64,000 bases of DNA. Origin: Verrucomicrobiaceae bacterium. Lineage in GTDB: Bacteria > Verrucomicrobiota > Verrucomicrobiia > Verrucomicrobiales > Verrucomicrobiaceae. This document shows positions 62,151 through 64,000 of the stretch, piece after piece. The notes under the pieces were generated by a model. That model was not told the origin of the DNA. It searched no databases and saw only the letters and a program-made list of their open reading frames with translations. Position numbers and translations under genes: made by a program. The stretch is taken from contig JAEUHK010000116.1 of NCBI GenBank assembly GCA_016795465.1, positions 52,393-116,392 of the forward strand, given 5' to 3'. The first letter of the stretch is position 1. Every line of letters begins with the position of its first letter.

Positions 62151-64000
62151 ATGATGCCGTGTCCGAAAAAGTCTCTCTCCACCTCGTTCTGGCAGCTTGT
62201 GGGCTGGTCCGGAGCTGTCGCGGCGATGCTGGCAGCTTTTGCCCATGACTGGACACTGCCGCTGCTGGGCATGGACCTGCGCACACGGCCGGGGCATCTG
62301 CTGATCGAGGCCCAGGAGGCCATCCGGGCCGCCTTGATCGGCAGCCTCGTCGGTGGAGCGTGGTGGGCCTGTGTGTGCTGGGGCAGGCTGACCGGCAGCT
62401 TTGGCATCGCCGTTTGGAGTGTGGCGGCTGTGATGAGGTGGATCGATGAACGCGTGTTTTGGATCGGAACGACCTTTTGGTTCGCCTGGGGCCTGTTGGC
62501 GATGGTCACGCGCATACCCGAGTGGATGCCAAAAGCCTTCAAAGCGCTGAAAGCCGCCCGTGGGTGGAACGCAGCCTTTTGCGTGCTGTGGGTGATCGTG
62601 AACACCGCCTGCGATGCCGCGCTGCTGCGCGATGCGCCGCCGGGGTGGATCGAGGCGGTGGATTGCCTCGCGGCTCGTTTGCTTACGCACACGGTCATCG
62701 CCAGCGGTGTGTGGCTGCTCATGGCGGTGCATGACCGGCTCGCTCCGACTTTGGGGCGCTGGATCGCCTGGAGCATCGTCATGTTTACGCCGCTGGTCAT
62801 CGTTGTGAACACCTGGCTGCAACTGTGGTGGGGCAAAGGGATGATCGAGATGTTTGGCGAGCTGGAGGTAGGCGGGCGCTTTGAAGTCGAGCGGGCCTGG
62901 GCGGCCGGCGGCGTCGAATTGAACGCGCAGACCATCAGCATTGGAGCGGGAGCCTTGATAGTCGCGCCGACGGTTTTCATGCTTTGCCGCTGGATGTCGC
63001 TTCGCATGCGGTGGCGGATGAGCGCGGTGAAACTCGGCGTGGTGGCATGTCTTGCTTGGATGGCGTTGCAGGCGGATCAACTGGCAGGTGCCTCGCTCAA
63101 AGACCGCGGCTGGCGCTGGTGGGAGCGGAAGACCTACCACCGCCGCATGACGTGGATCGAGCCGCCGCCGGGCTTGGAGCATTATCAGGCTACGTTTCAC
63201 AATCCGAAGGTGCCGGTGAAGTCTCAAACACTCGCCGCAAAGCCGGACGTGTTTCTATTCATGGTCGAGTCGCTGCGTGCCGACACGCTGACGCCGCAGA
63301 TCGCACCCTTTTTGACCCGTTTTCGAGATGAGGAATGCCAGCCGCTGGGCGAGACGTGGGCCGCATCGAATGTCACGCATCAATCGTGGTTCTCCGTGCT
63401 GAGCGGAAGGCTGCCGTTGTTCTTTGTCGAAGGGCGTGCGAAGAAGCAGATGCTGGCACTGCCCGCCGTGCTGAAGGCTTCCGGGTATCGTTTCGAGGCA
63501 CGCATGGTGAACGATTTCGATTACATGGACATGGTGTCCGTGAATTTCGGCCTGCCAACGGCTGCGGATGTGATGGAGCATGTGCCGCGGGACAGTTCAG
63601 AGAACTTCTTCAAAGTCCCCGAACGTGAGGTGCGCATGCTGAAGCGTCTCAAGGCAACGGTGGAAGGTCGCGGGGCAGGTGGATTGTTTGCCATCACTGG
63701 GATGGACTCCACGCATTACAACTACAAGTGGGGCAATGCGTTCACACCGCCGTTTGCCGACTTTGAGGCGAATCCCATTTTCCCAATGCGACCCTCGGAA
63801 CAGCAGGTGAAGCGCATCGTGCATCGCTTTTGGAATTCCGTGGCGTGGGTGGATGCGCAGCTCGCTGACTTCATCAGCTTTCTGAAGCAGCAGGGCCGCT
63901 ACGACGATGCGATCATCATCATCACCGGCGATCATGGCGAGGAGTTCAAAGAGCAGGGAAGCTGGTTTCACGGCACGATGCTCAACCGCCCGCAGACTCG
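62151..64000 (+). CDS. Membrane sulfatase/LTA-synthase-like transferase, 3' end cut by window
   Basis: The frame is open from ATG 62151 (directly after an in-frame TGA) to the window end: at least 616 residues. The first ~330 residues carry several membrane helices. The rest has the alkaline-phosphatase-superfamily fold: VFLFMVESLRADTL from about 367, SNVTHQSWFSVLSGR with the likely nucleophile Thr/Ser, and IITGDHGEEF (metal site, around 591-599). This is the layout of LtaS or phosphoethanolamine-type transferases, which act on outer-face lipids or glycans. In a Gram-negative host a phosphoethanolamine or phosphoglycerol transfer is likely. The C-terminus is missing. Confidence 0.8.
   Translation, partial: MMPCPKKSLSTSFWQLVGWSGAVAAMLAAFAHDWTLPLLGMDLRTRPGHLLIEAQEAIRAALIGSLVGGAWWACVCWGRLTGSFGIAVWSVAAVMRWIDERVFWIGTTFWFAWGLLAMVTRIPEWMPKAFKALKAARGWNAAFCVLWVIVNTACDAALLRDAPPGWIEAVDCLAARLLTHTVIASGVWLLMAVHDRLAPTLGRWIAWSIVMFTPLVIVVNTWLQLWWGKGMIEMFGELEVGGRFEVERAWAAGGVELNAQTISIGAGALIVAPTVFMLCRWMSLRMRWRMSAVKLGVVACLAWMALQADQLAGASLKDRGWRWWERKTYHRRMTWIEPPPGLEHYQATFHNPKVPVKSQTLAAKPDVFLFMVESLRADTLTPQIAPFLTRFRDEECQPLGETWAASNVTHQSWFSVLSGRLPLFFVEGRAKKQMLALPAVLKASGYRFEARMVNDFDYMDMVSVNFGLPTAADVMEHVPRDSSENFFKVPEREVRMLKRLKATVEGRGAGGLFAITGMDSTHYNYKWGNAFTPPFADFEANPIFPMRPSEQQVKRIVHRFWNSVAWVDAQLADFISFLKQQGRYDDAIIIITGDHGEEFKEQGSWFHGTMLNRPQT

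Overview
The window looks like chromosomal DNA of a GC-rich bacterium of the Verrucomicrobiota (or, less likely, Planctomycetota). The clues are a DUF1549/DUF1553 protein followed by a Tat-exported DUF1501 protein, a PEP-CTERM protein, and SUMF1-type and multi-LysM proteins. This is a judgement from family content only; no rRNA or other phylogenetic marker is present. I see no tRNA, rRNA, CRISPR array, transposase or integrase, and no gene-free stretch longer than 300 bases.

Layout. 1-4643: end of a PEP-CTERM protein gene, terminator, DUF1549/DUF1553 and DUF1501 genes, terminator. 4766-8660: small lipoprotein, a multi-LysM protein divergent from a cell-wall amidase, and a polar amino acid ABC permease/ATPase pair. 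8670-12144 (minus): SUMF1-like protein and a membrane-anchored helical-repeat protein. 12380-53607: a 41-kb surface-polysaccharide locus ending in a strong terminator. 53700-64000: CcoI-type copper P-type ATPase, Nnr, DUF72 protein, small proteins, M20 peptidase, rhodanese, L,D-transpeptidase and a membrane sulfatase-fold transferase cut by the window end.

The polysaccharide locus has two blocks. Block 1 (12380-26818) is an almost completely overlapping operon. It encodes a sugar carbamoyltransferase, RmlA and RmlB (dTDP-4-keto-6-deoxyglucose), a WecE-type aminotransferase (dTDP-4-amino-4,6-dideoxygalactose), an ATP-grasp ligase, an oxidoreductase, five methyltransferases and a fatty-acid desaturase. 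It also encodes an SMR/ArnE-like flippase, a polyprenyl-phosphate glycosyltransferase and a GT-C membrane glycosyltransferase. No RmlC or RmlD is present. Together these suggest an Arn-like route: make an unusual dTDP-aminosugar, load it on a lipid carrier, flip it, and transfer it outside the inner membrane. Block 2 (27684-53607) encodes a Wzx-like flippase, a Wzy-like polymerase, many GT2/GT4 enzymes including two double-domain fusions, a CDP-paratose-epimerase-like SDR, a hexapeptide acyltransferase, AsnB, two Gmd-type dehydratases and GDP-L-fucose synthase. An antisense GT25 gene lies between the blocks. No initiating phosphoglycosyltransferase, Wza/Wzc or exosortase is visible here.

The most unusual non-coding features are three intergenic hairpins at 20047-22013. 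Their arms are built from 7-8-base tandem units, and they sit at the only three non-overlapping gene junctions between 14119 and 26818. A second one is a hairpin plus ops/JUMPstart-like sequence just before the first gene of the locus.
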